From CBDDFV01 sp965227335 (GTDB lineage: Bacteria; Planctomycetota; Phycisphaerae; Phycisphaerales; SM1A02): DNA of 64,000 nt. Positions 17,076-26,150 of this stretch are shown piece by piece. The stretch spans positions 124,001 through 188,000 of the forward strand of contig CBDDFV010000008.1 in assembly GCA_965227335.1 (NCBI GenBank), written 5' to 3'. Positions within the stretch are counted from its first letter, which is position 1. Each line of letters opens with the position of its first letter. A program made the position numbers and the translations under genes. The notes beneath the pieces were generated by a model. The model had not been told where the DNA came from and ran no database searches. It saw only the letters and a program-made list of their open reading frames with translations.

Positions 17076-18503
17076 ATGACGCCGGCGCGGCAGAGGCAGA
17101 GGAGCAGCAGATTGCGCAAAGCGCTCGTGATCGTGGTGGTGTTGCTGGTCGTCATCGGCGCCGGCGTCGTGCTCGCGCGCCCGTGGCTGCAGGATGTGGC
17201 GACCCGCTTCGCCCCCAGCGAGAAGACCACCGAAGTCCGACTTCAGACGGTCGGGAACCGCGCGCTGACCGAATCCGTCTCCGCCCCGGGGCGGGTCGAG
17301 CCGATGACGCGGGTGGATATTGCGGCCCAGGTGTCGGCGCGGATCATTGACCTGCCGGTGCGGGAGGGCGACGAGGTCGAACCCGGCGATGTGATCGTGC
17401 GGCTCGATGATCGCGACCTCAGATCCGCCCTCGCGTCCGTCTCCGCCTCGCGGGACGGCGAGCAGGCCCGGCTCTACTCGGAGCGGGCCCGGCTCGAGGG
17501 CCTCGCCAGCAGCCTGACCTTTGCGCAACGGGAGCTCGAACGCCAGAAGTCGCTGTTCGAGACGGGGGACGTCAGTCGGAAGTCGTACGACGACGCGGCG
17601 GAGCGGGTGCAGGACCTGGAGTCGAGCGTGCGAGCGTCCGAGCACACCATCGCCGCCCTCGAGAGTTCGCTCGCCCGCAGTGAGTCGGAGATCAAGCGGG
17701 CGCAGGACAACCTGGACAACACGGTCATCACCGCCCCGATGGCGGGGGTGGTGACGAAGGTCAACATGGAGGTCGGCGAGCAGGTCCTCGGTACGTTCAA
17801 CAACATGGGGTCGGTCATCATGACCGTGGCGGATCTCGAGAAGATGCTGGTGAAGGCGGAGGTGCCGGAGAGCGACATCGCCGCGGTCGAGACGGCCCAG
17901 CGGGCGAAGATCTACATCAACGCCTACCCCGACGACGTCTTCACCGGATCCGTCACCCAGATCGCCCTGCAGCGAACGACGTCCTCCGACGGCGCCGGCG
18001 TGTTCGAAGTCGAGGTGGAGATCGATCGCGAGGGGCGGCGGATCCTGTCCGGGCTCGCGGCGAACGTCGACATCGAGATCGAAACTCATCAGGGCGTGAT
18101 CGTCGAAAGCCAGGCGATCGTGGAGCGTCTCATCGACGATCTGCCCGCCTCCGTCAAGGAATCGGACCTCATCGACCGACGCAAACGCGCGACCATCGTC
18201 GCCTACCGCGTGATCGACGGCCGGACCGTCTGCACGCCGGTCATCACCGGCCCCAGCGATCTCACGCATACGCTCGTCGAGCAGGGCCTGAGCGAGGGCG
18301 ATGTCGTCGTGATCGGGCCGTACAAGGTGCTCGAGGATCTCAAACACGACGTCGCCGTCAGCGATATCGACGCCCCGGAAGACGCCGGGCCCGACGCGGA
18401 CGAGACCCCGACCGAGGCGACCGCGGCGGATGACGCCGCCGATGACGCGGCGGCCGGCGCGGCGGACGCCGACGCCGTCGTCCGGGCGGGAGCCGACGCG
18501 TGA
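17076..18503 (+). CDS. HlyD/MacA family periplasmic adaptor subunit
   Basis: 475 residues. A membrane anchor (about 15-34) is followed by the biotinyl-lipoyl-like half motif, a long helical hairpin (about 130-225, rich in Glu, Arg and Ser heptads) and the second lipoyl half (NTVITAPMAGVVTKVNMEVGEQV), then the beta-barrel. It bridges an inner-membrane MacB-type transporter and a TolC-type channel. The start at 17076 has GGAGGGG 8-9 nt upstream. The last 45 residues are an Ala/Asp/Glu-rich low-complexity tail not normally present in the family. The next gene starts at a GTG overlapping its TGA. Confidence 0.9.
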   Translation: MTPARQRQRSSRLRKALVIVVVLLVVIGAGVVLARPWLQDVATRFAPSEKTTEVRLQTVGNRALTESVSAPGRVEPMTRVDIAAQVSARIIDLPVREGDEVEPGDVIVRLDDRDLRSALASVSASRDGEQARLYSERARLEGLASSLTFAQRELERQKSLFETGDVSRKSYDDAAERVQDLESSVRASEHTIAALESSLARSESEIKRAQDNLDNTVITAPMAGVVTKVNMEVGEQVLGTFNNMGSVIMTVADLEKMLVKAEVPESDIAAVETAQRAKIYINAYPDDVFTGSVTQIALQRTTSSDGAGVFEVEVEIDREGRRILSGLAANVDIEIETHQGVIVESQAIVERLIDDLPASVKESDLIDRRKRATIVAYRVIDGRTVCTPVITGPSDLTHTLVEQGLSEGDVVVIGPYKVLEDLKHDVAVSDIDAPEDAGPDADETPTEATAADDAADDAAAGAADADAVVRAGADA

Positions 18504-19228
18504 GCATCATCAGCACCCGCGGCCTGGAGAAGACGTACCGGGTCGGCGTGGAGCGGGTGCGCGCGTTGCGCGGCGTCGACATCGACATCGAGGTCAACGA
18601 GTTCGTCGCCATCATGGGCAGCTCCGGATCCGGCAAGTCGACCCTCATGAACATCCTCGGTTGCCTCGACCAGCCCACCGCCGGCGCTTATACGCTCAAC
18701 GGACGCGACACCAGCCGGCTCGGCGCGGCGGATCTCGCCCGCGTCCGCAACGAGGACATCGGCTTCGTCTTCCAGTCCTTCGAACTGCTGCCTCGGGCGT
18801 CCGCGCTCAAGAACGTCGAGATGCCGCTGCTCTACGCGCGTGGTCGGTGGGGGGGACGGCTCCGACGGGCCCGAGCCGCGCTGGATCGCGTGGGTCTGGG
18901 CGATCGGATGTCCCACCGTCCCAACCAGCTCTCGGGCGGTCAGCGGCAGCGGGTGGCGATCGCGCGGGCGATCATGAATGAGCCGGCGATCCTGCTCGCC
19001 GACGAACCGACGGGCAACCTCGACTCGCAGACGACCGCGGACATCCTGCGGCTGTTCAAACAGCTCCATCGCGAGGGCCAGACGATCATCATCGTGACGC
19101 ATGAGGACGAGGTCGCCGCGCATTGCCATCGCATCATCCGTCTTCGTGACGGCGAGGTGGAGAGCGACCGTCCGGTGCAGCAGGACGCGGCGTCGCGGCT
19201 CGCGCCGGCGGGAGGCGCCGGATGCTGA
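18500..19228 (+). CDS. MacB-type ABC transporter ATP-binding protein
   Basis: 242 residues of the LolD/MacB ATPase class. Walker A SSGSGKST near residue 41, Q-loop FVFQSFELLPR, signature LSGGQRQR near 143 and Walker B AILLADEPTGNLDSQ are all intact. It energises the FtsX-like permease encoded next; in classical MacB the two parts are fused, here they are separate genes with an overlap of 7 bp. GTG start at 18500 overlaps the adaptor stop codon. Confidence 0.93.
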   Translation: MSIISTRGLEKTYRVGVERVRALRGVDIDIEVNEFVAIMGSSGSGKSTLMNILGCLDQPTAGAYTLNGRDTSRLGAADLARVRNEDIGFVFQSFELLPRASALKNVEMPLLYARGRWGGRLRRARAALDRVGLGDRMSHRPNQLSGGQRQRVAIARAIMNEPAILLADEPTGNLDSQTTADILRLFKQLHREGQTIIIVTHEDEVAAHCHRIIRLRDGEVESDRPVQQDAASRLAPAGGAGC

Positions 19229-20475
19229 ATCCGCTCTTCTATCTGCAGGCGATCCTGCTCGCCCTCGGCCAGTTGTGGGCCAACAAGATGCGGGCGATCC
19301 TGACGGCGCTGGGGATCATCATCGGCGTGGCGTCGGTGACGAGCGTCATCGCCGCGCTCACCGGACTCAAGACCAAGGTGCTGAGCGAGTTCGAGTCGAT
19401 TGGCGCGAGCAAGATGTTCATCATCCACGACCGACCCGCCGGCAACGACCGCGACAAGTACCCGTGGTCGGAAATCCGCATGAAGAAGCCGGAGCTCGAC
19501 GCGATCGTCGAGCATTGCCCGTCCATCAAGACGGCGACGCCCGTCGCCGGCCTCGGCGGCTCGGTGGAAGTGGGATCGCTTCGCGTCGACGGCGTCAGCG
19601 TCACCGGCATCTGGCCCGGCTGGCACGAGATCGAGAACCGCGCGGTGCTGACCGGACGACCGTTCAGCCCGCTCGACGAATCGAACGCGCGGCAGGTGTG
19701 TCTCGTCAACGATCGCGCCATCGAAAAACTGCGTCTCGATCGCGATCCGACCAATACGCACCTCCTCTTCAACGGGCGACGGTTTCTGATCGTCGGCGTC
19801 GTGGAGAACAAGCCGGAAGGCATGTTCGGAGCGGACTTCGGACCTGGCGGCAGCGATGTCGAACTCTTCGTCCCGTTCTCCACCGCCCGCAAGCTCCTGC
19901 CGCCCGACCACTTCTTCCTGATCCTCGCCCGACTGAAGTCGCCGGAGGTGGCGGAGGAGGCGCAGGCGGAAGTCCGCTTCGTCCTCCGTCGCATGCGAGG
20001 TCTCGGACCCGGCGATCCCGATACGTTCGAGGCGCAGCCGCTCGATGAGTTCATCGATCAGTTCAAGGTGCTCGCGGCGGGGATCACCGCGATCGCGGCG
20101 GGCATCGTCGGCATCAGTCTGCTCGTGGGCGGCATCGGCATCATGAACATCATGCTTGTCTCCGTGTCGGAGCGCACCCGTGAAATCGGTCTGCGCAAGG
20201 CCGTCGGGGCGACGCCGTTCGCGATCCTCATGCAGTTCCTGCTCGAGGCGATCACGCTCGCCCTCGTCGGCGGCGTGATCGGCGTCGGCATCGGGGAACT
20301 GTTCGCATTCGGACTCACGAAGATTCCCCAGGCGGGACTCGAAAGCGCTGATGTCCCCACCTGGGCCGTCGCCATGTCCTTCGCGTTCTGCGCCACGGTC
20401 GGCGTCGTGTTCGGGATGTTCCCCGCGATCAAGGCCGCCCGGCTCAACCCCATCGACGCCCTGCGTCACGAATGA
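19222..20475 (+). CDS. MacB-type ABC transporter permease (FtsX domain)
   Basis: 417 residues. One N-terminal helix (about 15-35, ILTALGIIIGVASV), a periplasmic MacB domain of about 230 residues, then three C-terminal helices with the FtsX signature (GIGIMNIMLVSVSERTREIGLRKAVGA). It couples ATP hydrolysis in the cytoplasm to export of a peptide, lipid or small molecule through the adaptor and TolC-like channel. Starts 7 bp inside the ATPase gene. Confidence 0.93.
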   Translation: MLNPLFYLQAILLALGQLWANKMRAILTALGIIIGVASVTSVIAALTGLKTKVLSEFESIGASKMFIIHDRPAGNDRDKYPWSEIRMKKPELDAIVEHCPSIKTATPVAGLGGSVEVGSLRVDGVSVTGIWPGWHEIENRAVLTGRPFSPLDESNARQVCLVNDRAIEKLRLDRDPTNTHLLFNGRRFLIVGVVENKPEGMFGADFGPGGSDVELFVPFSTARKLLPPDHFFLILARLKSPEVAEEAQAEVRFVLRRMRGLGPGDPDTFEAQPLDEFIDQFKVLAAGITAIAAGIVGISLLVGGIGIMNIMLVSVSERTREIGLRKAVGATPFAILMQFLLEAITLALVGGVIGVGIGELFAFGLTKIPQAGLESADVPTWAVAMSFAFCATVGVVFGMFPAIKAARLNPIDALRHE

Positions 20476-20479
20476 CTCC

Positions 20480-22189
20480 ATGCCCCGATCGCGCCCGCTC
20501 GTCGCCCCTTCGCTTCCTTTCATCGCCGTTCTGTCCGTCGCGCTCATCAGCGGCGTCCTCGGGGGATGCGGCGACCCGCTCTTCCAGTCCTACGATGACG
20601 CCGCGCTGCTCGACGGCGCGGACCGGCTGCTCGACATCCGGCCGATCGATCTGCGCGATCGCGCGATCGAGCCGGTGCTGACGATCGAGGACGTCGCGGC
20701 GGCGACGGAGGGCATGCTCGGCCTGCCGCCGGAGCCTCCCGCGACGGGGACGGTGGGACTGACGATCGAGGACGTCCGCGCCGCCGCCCTCGAGAACAAT
20801 CTCGACCTGCAGGTCGAACTCTTCCGGCCGACGCTCGCCCGGCTGGATCTCCAGGCGGAGCAGGCGAAATTCGAGGCGGTGCTGACGGGCTCCGTGCGTT
20901 GGGATTCGATCGACAGTCCGGTCGTGCTCGCCACCGAGGGATCGCAGACCGACATCACCTCGACGGACGTGGGTCTGCGGGTGCCGCTCCGCACCGGCGG
21001 ACAGATCAACGTCAGCGTCCCCGTGCGTCGGCAGGAGACGAACAACATGTTTTCGGTGGTGAACCCGTCGTACGACACCGACGTGCGATTCTCCATCAGC
21101 CAGCCGCTCTTTCGCAATGCGGGCGTACGCACGAACACGCACTCGATCCGCGTCGCGCAGTACGAAACGTCGATCTCCTCCGCCCGCACCAAGCTCGAAG
21201 CGATGCGGGTGCTCGCCAACGCGGACCGCGCGTACTGGCTGGTCTACGCGGCGGAACAGGAGCTCGAAGTCGCGGAGCTGCAGTACCAGCTCGCCTCCGA
21301 GCAACTCCAACAGGCCCGACGCAAGGTCGAGGCCGGCGACACGCCGCCCATCGAGATCACCCGCGCCGAATCAGGCGTGGCCAGCCGCATCGAGGCCATC
21401 ATTCTCGCCCGCACCACCCGCGATCAACGCGAACGCGATCTCCGGCGCATCGTCAACCGACCCGACCTTCCGCTCGGCGGCGATTTCCGAATCGAACTGG
21501 AGTCCGAACCCGAGCCGGTGCGGCTGATCCTGCCGCCGGATGAACTCGTCGACTTCGCCATCGCCCACCGCATGGAGATGCTCGAACTCGAACTGCAGCT
21601 CGCCATCGACGCCAGCACCGTCGACCTCCAGCGCAACCAGCGGCTGCCGCTCGTCACGCTCGATTACGTCTACAACTTCAACGGGCTCGACTCGCGGCTC
21701 GGCGATTCGCTCGATTCGCTGACGAGCTTCGACTTCGTCGACTGGTCGCTGGGATTGTCGGCCGAGATCCCGCTCGGGAACGAGGCGCGGGAAGCGCAGT
21801 ACCGACGGGCCATCCTCGCGCGGCTGCAGCGTCTCGCCACCCGCGACCAGCGGCAGCAGTCGATCGAAGTCGAGGTGCGCGACACAGTCGAACAACTTGA
21901 ACAGAACTGGCGACGAATCCTCGCCGCGCGGCAGGCGACGATCCTCGCCAGCCGCACCTATGACGCGGAGCAGCGACAGTTCCAGGTCGGACTGCGGACG
22001 AGCACCGACGTGCTCGACGCGGCGGCGAGCCTCGCCGACGCCCAGACCCGCGAGATCGCCGCCCTCGTCGACTACCAGATCAGCCAGGTCGATGTCGCCT
22101 TCGCCACCGGCACCGTGCTGGGGCACGGTCTGGTCACCTGGGCCCCGGTCGACGCCCCGCCCCTCCCCGACGGGCCCCAGACCCAGTAA
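20480..22189 (+). CDS. outer membrane efflux protein, TolC family
   Basis: 569 residues. The N-terminus is a lipoprotein signal with the modified Cys at residue 30 (SGVLGGC). Two outer-membrane-efflux repeats follow, with long helical stretches (ADRAYWLVYAAEQELEVAELQYQLASEQL) and an internal pseudo-repeat ending DVLDAAASLADAQTREIAALVDYQ. It forms the exit duct of the MacA-MacB type system. The ATG is 4 nt after the permease stop. An intrinsic terminator lies 29 bp after its stop, so this is the last gene of the four-gene operon. Confidence 0.9.
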   Translation: MPRSRPLVAPSLPFIAVLSVALISGVLGGCGDPLFQSYDDAALLDGADRLLDIRPIDLRDRAIEPVLTIEDVAAATEGMLGLPPEPPATGTVGLTIEDVRAAALENNLDLQVELFRPTLARLDLQAEQAKFEAVLTGSVRWDSIDSPVVLATEGSQTDITSTDVGLRVPLRTGGQINVSVPVRRQETNNMFSVVNPSYDTDVRFSISQPLFRNAGVRTNTHSIRVAQYETSISSARTKLEAMRVLANADRAYWLVYAAEQELEVAELQYQLASEQLQQARRKVEAGDTPPIEITRAESGVASRIEAIILARTTRDQRERDLRRIVNRPDLPLGGDFRIELESEPEPVRLILPPDELVDFAIAHRMEMLELELQLAIDASTVDLQRNQRLPLVTLDYVYNFNGLDSRLGDSLDSLTSFDFVDWSLGLSAEIPLGNEAREAQYRRAILARLQRLATRDQRQQSIEVEVRDTVEQLEQNWRRILAARQATILASRTYDAEQRQFQVGLRTSTDVLDAAASLADAQTREIAALVDYQISQVDVAFATGTVLGHGLVTWAPVDAPPLPDGPQTQ

Positions 22190-22217
22190 TCCCCGCCCGC
22201 ACGCCCCCGTGAACCGC

Positions 22218-22242
22218 CTCCGACACTTTGTCGGAGATTTTT
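22218..22242 (+). terminator. intrinsic terminator after the efflux operon
   Basis: A perfect 8-bp stem (CTCCGACA / TGTCGGAG) with a CTT loop is followed by ATTTTTC. It ends the adaptor-MacB-TolC operon before the BlaI gene. Confidence 0.88.
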
Positions 22243-22336
22243 CGTGATCGCGTGCAACTACACGGTGTCGGAGGCAGTATCGTCTGTGGTGACGCGGCCC
22301 GATGTCCGGTCCGCCGAGCCGAGAGGTGACGACGAC

Positions 22337-22768
22337 GTGACGCCCCGACCCATCAGCGATGCGGAACTCGAAGTGCTCAAGGTGCTCTGGGACGCGGGCC
22401 CGGCCTCGGTGCGAGCGGTGCAGGACACCCTCGTCGGCTGGGGCCGCGATCTTGCGTACACCACGGTGCAGACGCTCCTGCAGCGTCTCGTCGAGAAGGG
22501 ATACGTGACGGTCGACCGCAGCGCGACGACGCATGTCTTCGAAGCGTCGGTCAGCCGCGACGGTCTCGTCAGTCATCAACTCGACGAAATGGCGGATCGC
22601 ATCTGCGACGGCGAAATGACGCCGCTCGTGCTGAACCTTGTTCAGCGTCGCGATCTTTCCGCGGGGGAGATCCGACGGCTGCGCACGCTGCTCGACGAAC
22701 TGGAGGCGGAGTCGGCGCGCGGCGGACGTGAAACGGGACGACGCAGAACGCGAAAGAAGTCGCGTTGA
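22337..22768 (+). CDS. BlaI/MecI family transcriptional repressor
   Basis: 143 residues from the GTG at 22337, which has GAGAGGTG 8 nt upstream. The winged-helix domain is clear: SDAELEVLKVLWDAGPASVRAV, then YTTVQTLLQRLVEKGYV, typical DNA-contacting segments. The C-terminus (about 80-130) would dimerise and contains the region cleaved in BlaI by BlaR1-type signalling, but a cleavage site cannot be assigned. It lies 60 bp upstream of an M56 protease gene, the usual BlaI-BlaR1 layout. Direct regulation of itself and the protease is the likely role. A longer in-frame start at 22244 exists but adds no domain. Confidence 0.88.
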   Translation: MTPRPISDAELEVLKVLWDAGPASVRAVQDTLVGWGRDLAYTTVQTLLQRLVEKGYVTVDRSATTHVFEASVSRDGLVSHQLDEMADRICDGEMTPLVLNLVQRRDLSAGEIRRLRTLLDELEAESARGGRETGRRRTRKKSR

Positions 22769-22828
22769 GGCGCATCTGATGTGGACAGCGTCTGAGGAGG
22801 GACGGCCGGTGATGTGGAGAGAAGCACG

Positions 22829-25744
22829 ATGATGGTCTGGGTGATTGAAAACGCCGTCGTTGCTCTCGCGCTCGCCGCCGTCGCCGGTCTGATCTGCCGA
22901 TACCTGCGGCCGCGTCCCGCCGTCGCGCACCTGCTGTGGGTGGTGGTGCTCCTGAAGCTGGTGACGCCGCCGTTCGGACTCGGCGTCTGGCCGCCGGAAT
23001 CGGTGCGCACGTGGATTGACGATTTCACGCAGCCGTCGCCGCAGGTCGCCCTCGACGCCGTCGCGATGAAGACCGTGGAGCGTCGGCTCGCGGACATGTC
23101 GACGATGCGGCGCGCGAACATGAAGCCCAGGGCGATCCGCAACGCGGAAGGGCAGCTGGGCGCCACGCCTCGCGACGAGGCGGAAGTCGCGGCCCGCGGT
23201 CTCGACGATCCGCCCGCGGCGGCCCCGATCATCGCCCCGGACGCCGCGACGGAGAACCTGGACACGCAACGCGGCCCGCGAGCGACGCTCACGGCGGCGG
23301 GACCGATCCGCAACGACGAGATCCTCACCTCCGCAGCCGCGTCGACCACACCCGCGCCGAATGAGACATCGTCCCTGACGGTCGCCTCGATCGCGACCGC
23401 GGCGACGCCGATTCTGCTGACCATCTGGGGCGTCGGCGTTGTCGTCTTCGGCGTCACGCACGTTCGACGGGCCCGGGTCGCGGCCCGGCTGGTCGCTCGC
23501 GCGGCGCCGGCGCCGGCGGCGCTCGAGACCCGCGTGGCCGCCATCGCCGCGGAACTCGGCGTGCGTCCGCCCCGCGTTCGCGTCACGTCGACGCTTTCCG
23601 CGCCGCTCATCTGGGCGTCGCTGCGTCCGACTCTGGTCTGGCCGGCGAGCCTGCTTGAGGCGCCGGAAGCGCGCCAGCGGGCGATGCTCGCCCATGAACT
23701 CGCTCACCTCCGACGACGCGATCACGTCACCGCGTGGCTGGAACTGCTCGTCACGGCCCTGTGGTGGTTCCACCCGCTCGTCTGGGTCGTGCGCCCGCGG
23801 CTTCGGGCGGCGGCGGAACTCGCCTGCGACGCCTGGGTCGTCGGTCTCCGACCCGATCGACGACGCGAGTACGCTGAAGCACTCATCGACGCCTGTGTTC
23901 GTCACGTGACGCCGCCGCCGCAGGGTGCGCTGGCGCTCACCGTCGTGACCGATGACGCGGCGCTGTTCGAAGAACGTCTCTCGCTCATCATGCGCGACGG
24001 GCGGGGCGCCGGTCTGACGCCGGCCGGTCTGGTCGCGATGGTCCTCGTCGCCGGTCTGGTGCTGCCGAGCTGGTCGCTCGGCGGTCCCGTGGACGAGACC
24101 GCGGCTCCCGGCCTTGTCGTGGCCGATGTGCCTGATCATCAACTTTCCCACGCCGTGCTCCTCGGTCAGATGCGAGCCGCCGTGCGGGAGCAGGACTGGT
24201 CGGCCGTCTTCACCGCGGCGAAGCGTCTGGCGGACCACAGTCCCGACTGCGGCGAGGCGCACCACTGGCTCGGCTACACCGCGATCGGCGCCGGTCGACT
24301 GGATCTCGCGGCGCCCGCGTTCGAGACCCAGGCCCGACTCGGCTTCCGACCGGCGGTGGCGACCTACAACCTCGCCTGCGTCGCGGCTCGCGAGGGTCGC
24401 ACCGACGCCGCGTTCGCTCATCTCGACGACGCCGTTCGTCTGGGCATGCGTGATCTTCGACAGCTCGAGAACGATCCCGACCTCGTTTCGCTGCATGACG
24501 ATGAACGCTGGGGGACCGTTCGCAAGGACATGAAGTACGCCGGCGACCTGCACCAGCGCGCCAATCGCGCGATCAGCGAAGGGCGCTGGGACGCGGTGAT
24601 GGGCGCGGCGGAATCGCTGCTCCTCCTCCAGCCCGACAGCCCGCGCATCAACATGTACCTCGGACAGGCCGCTCTCGGCGACGGCGATGCGGAGGCCGCC
24701 GATCGCGCCTTCGCCGCCGTCGAGTCGATCGACGGGTTCGCGGCCGAAGCCGCGTGGGGACGGGCTCGCGCCGCGGCGCTCCGGCATGACGGACCCGCCG
24801 TCGCCCGTCATCTGGATCGTGCGGTCGAACACGGCTACGCCCGCGTCCGTCGGATTCGCGGCGCGCCGGAGTTCCAGGCCGTGTCCGATGACGCCGCGTT
24901 CATGACCTTCCTGCGTCGCCTCGACGAATACGACCAGGCGCTGAACGACGGCGAACGGGCGTTCAAGGACGAGCGCTGGACCGATGCGGTCGCGGCGTAC
25001 CGGACAACCCTCGATATCGAGTCCGCGGCGGAGCACTGGCGACGACTCGGCTTCGCCTACCGCCAGCTCGGCGACGACCGGAACGCCCAGGGCGCGTGGC
25101 GACACGAACTGATCGAAAGTCGCGGCGATGCGCGGGCGTTGTACAACCTCGCGTGCGCGGCGGCGCGACTGGGCGATCCGTACCTGGCGCTGAAGCGGCT
25201 CGATCAGGCGATCACCGTCGGCTTCCACAACATGATGCTGATGGCCACGGACGAGGACCTCGCGTCGATCCGCCGCGAGTCCGCGTTCAACGACCTGCTC
25301 CGGCGGGCGGGCGATCATGAGAGTCTCCGTCTGTTCGAGACGCCGACCTGGGGCGCGGCGTACGACGAGGCGAAGGCCCGGATCGCCGACGACCCGGACT
25401 CGACGGGCGCCCACCTGCAGCACGGCTTCGCGGCGTTGCGGCTCCACAAGCTCGACGAGGCGGAGGCGGCGTTCCAACGCATGCTGGAGATCGGCCGTCG
25501 GCGCGACATCGCGCTGTACAACCTCGCCTGTGTGAGCGCGGCCCGGGGCGATGCGGAGGAAGCGTTCGCCCGGCTCGAACAGGCGCTCGACGCGGGCTTC
25601 GAGCAGACGGATCTGCTGCTTGTCGATCCCGACCTCGCTCCTTTGCACGATGACCCTCGCTTCTCGTCGTTGCGCGAACGGCTGGCGCCGGCCCCCACGG
25701 CCAGCCCGCGCAACGGCGACGCCATCGGCGCTCGAGCGCCGTAA
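22829..25744 (+). CDS. M56 (BlaR1-like) membrane metalloprotease with C-terminal TPR array
   Basis: 971 residues. Two N-terminal helices, a linker of about 110 residues, a third helix, then the M56 catalytic domain with HELAH at 289-293 and the downstream ELACDAWVVG zinc-binding Glu, and a fourth helix near 410. The remaining 550 residues are TPR-like repeats with recurring LYNLACVxAxxG segments (ATYNLACVAAREG, LYNLACAAARLG, LYNLACVSAARG). Classical BlaR1 carries a penicillin-binding sensor there instead. The protease presumably cleaves the adjacent BlaI repressor when the external TPR part senses a ligand; the ligand is unknown. ATG at 22829 has GGAGAG 7 nt upstream. Confidence 0.85.
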   Translation: MMVWVIENAVVALALAAVAGLICRYLRPRPAVAHLLWVVVLLKLVTPPFGLGVWPPESVRTWIDDFTQPSPQVALDAVAMKTVERRLADMSTMRRANMKPRAIRNAEGQLGATPRDEAEVAARGLDDPPAAAPIIAPDAATENLDTQRGPRATLTAAGPIRNDEILTSAAASTTPAPNETSSLTVASIATAATPILLTIWGVGVVVFGVTHVRRARVAARLVARAAPAPAALETRVAAIAAELGVRPPRVRVTSTLSAPLIWASLRPTLVWPASLLEAPEARQRAMLAHELAHLRRRDHVTAWLELLVTALWWFHPLVWVVRPRLRAAAELACDAWVVGLRPDRRREYAEALIDACVRHVTPPPQGALALTVVTDDAALFEERLSLIMRDGRGAGLTPAGLVAMVLVAGLVLPSWSLGGPVDETAAPGLVVADVPDHQLSHAVLLGQMRAAVREQDWSAVFTAAKRLADHSPDCGEAHHWLGYTAIGAGRLDLAAPAFETQARLGFRPAVATYNLACVAAREGRTDAAFAHLDDAVRLGMRDLRQLENDPDLVSLHDDERWGTVRKDMKYAGDLHQRANRAISEGRWDAVMGAAESLLLLQPDSPRINMYLGQAALGDGDAEAADRAFAAVESIDGFAAEAAWGRARAAALRHDGPAVARHLDRAVEHGYARVRRIRGAPEFQAVSDDAAFMTFLRRLDEYDQALNDGERAFKDERWTDAVAAYRTTLDIESAAEHWRRLGFAYRQLGDDRNAQGAWRHELIESRGDARALYNLACAAARLGDPYLALKRLDQAITVGFHNMMLMATDEDLASIRRESAFNDLLRRAGDHESLRLFETPTWGAAYDEAKARIADDPDSTGAHLQHGFAALRLHKLDEAEAAFQRMLEIGRRRDIALYNLACVSAARGDAEEAFARLEQALDAGFEQTDLLLVDPDLAPLHDDPRFSSLRERLAPAPTASPRNGDAIGARAP

Positions 25745-26150
25745 GACCATTCGCGCGGCGTCGCGCCGCGATCTGTGTGTTCGCCACGGGCCCGGATTCA
25801 TTCATGGGGCATGGGCGCCGGGCTCGTGGTTTTCTCTGCCTCCCTGTCGGAGTCATCCGGACTACACACTCTGCCTCAGTCGGCCCTCGGTTAACGCCGG
25901 GGGCCGGCTCTTTTTGGGCGCGGGCCGATAACAGCGAATCCGACGGAGCCGCCGGCCGAGAACGATGCGTCGCAGACGTACGACGCAAACGCAACCTCGC
26001 CTGACCTGTTCAGCCCAACCCCTGACGCCCGGCCTCCCGACACGTGATGAACCCGCCGACGGATCCCGTCGATGCATCCGCGTCCGGGGCCCGGCGAGCG
26101 TGGCGGGTCCACAGGAGTGATTCTCGATCCCGCGCTCGGGAGGACGGCTG
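25745..26150. other. 406-bp intergenic region with two hairpins, no gene seen
   Basis: No supported gene. It holds a strong hairpin without a T tract at 25754-25770 (CGCGGCG, TCG loop, CGCCGCG) just after the M56-TPR stop, and an intrinsic terminator at 25882-25915. The final 20 bases hold the ribosome site of the next gene. Confidence 0.6.
25882..25915 (+). terminator. intrinsic terminator
   Basis: A 9-bp stem with one G-T wobble (GGCCCTCGG / CCGGGGGCC), loop TTAACG, followed after five bases by TTTTT. It would end the BlaI-M56 transcript. Confidence 0.75.

Noticed and set aside
22250..22275. A BlaI-type operator (ACTACACGGTGTC) upstream of the BlaI gene
   Set aside because: The half-sites only roughly fit the TACA-TGTA dyad of known BlaI operators and no second copy was found near the M56 gene, so it is not claimed.
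21371..25801. A 1476-codon minus-strand open frame opposite the TolC, BlaI and M56 genes
   Set aside because: It is Arg/Gly/Asp-rich with no domain and runs antisense to four well-supported features, including a terminator. It is a product of high GC content.
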